Positions 41,720 through 41,850 of a stretch of DNA of 41,850 nt are shown here, in pieces. Below the pieces are notes generated by a model that saw only the letters and a list, made by a program, of their open reading frames with translations, searched no databases and was not told where the DNA came from. The DNA comes from Zygnema cylindricum (taxonomy: Eukaryota; Streptophyta; Zygnematophyceae; Zygnematales; Zygnemataceae). The stretch lies in contig JBBHKE010000987.1 in assembly GCA_037447655.1 (NCBI GenBank), positions 1 to 41,850 on the forward strand, read 5' to 3'. How positions within the stretch are numbered: the first letter of the stretch is position 1; each line of letters opens with the position of its first letter. Both the position numbers and the translations under genes were made by a program.

Positions 41720-41850
41720 TCCTCTCTTTATCCCTCTTGTTTCATTCTTTACTTTTTCACCTACGCTTTCCTAGTCACTCATTAGTTTTCCTTCTTTCTG
41801 CCTCATCCTCTCCCTTTTCCTCTTCCTTTCCCTATCCCTTTTCCTCTTCC
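41720..41850 (+). repeat. CT-rich tract at the window edge
   Basis: A polypyrimidine stretch of CCTCTTCC/CCCTTTTCC units runs to the end of the window and probably continues beyond it. Confidence 0.8.

Overview
The window is AT-rich eukaryotic nuclear DNA, most likely from a green-lineage (streptophyte) organism. Three things point that way: GT-AG introns in every gene-like segment, an S1 RNA-binding segment of the kind found in plastid elongation factor Ts and related plastid proteins, and a cationic amino acid transporter segment with plant-type residues (GSLL, then PRILLAMGRDGFLP). I cannot name the species. No bacterial operons, CRISPR arrays or rRNA genes were seen. tRNA genes were looked for only by eye.

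One gene looks complete. It is an unrecognised ten-exon minus-strand gene (32688 down to 28859) whose splice phases agree throughout and give 618 codons ending in a coiled coil. A second, plus-strand gene at the left (1114 to about 3667) has good splice sites but decayed reading frames, and one frame break coincides with a 16-base tandem duplication. Between 14.8 and 17.95 kb lie exon-intron fragments of two unrelated genes on the same strand: the transporter and the S1 segment. Both carry in-frame stops at or beside splice junctions. This looks like a pseudogene block or gene capture by a mobile element.

Most of the rest is short non-autonomous DNA transposons and tandem repeats. The commonest family has TACACCGC...GCGGTGTA ends and appears to target TA, with about a dozen copies or remnants of 0.19 to 0.62 kb. 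A second family has AAAAGTAGGTG near both ends and 9-10 bp target duplications, which suggests Mutator-like elements. Two of its copies abut and form a long palindrome at 19.6-19.85 kb. A third family has GGGTGAAGTTCC ends and a TTA target duplication, which suggests PIF/Harbinger. A fourth has AGTGTTGTGTATCGGTAA ends and dense TATCGG motifs, and may be hAT-like. I see no transposase gene, so all of these would be mobilised in trans.

Layout: 0-4.3 kb decayed gene; 4.3-11.8 kb transposon and tandem-repeat cluster; 11.8-14.4 kb simple repeats; 14.8-18 kb captured or degenerate gene fragments; 18.7-27.7 kb dispersed repeats and nested insertions; 28.4-32.7 kb intact gene; 32.9-37.6 kb transposon cluster; 38-40 kb AT-rich DNA without recognisable content; 40-41.85 kb homopurine/homopyrimidine runs, a GTAC-rich minisatellite and a CT-rich edge.
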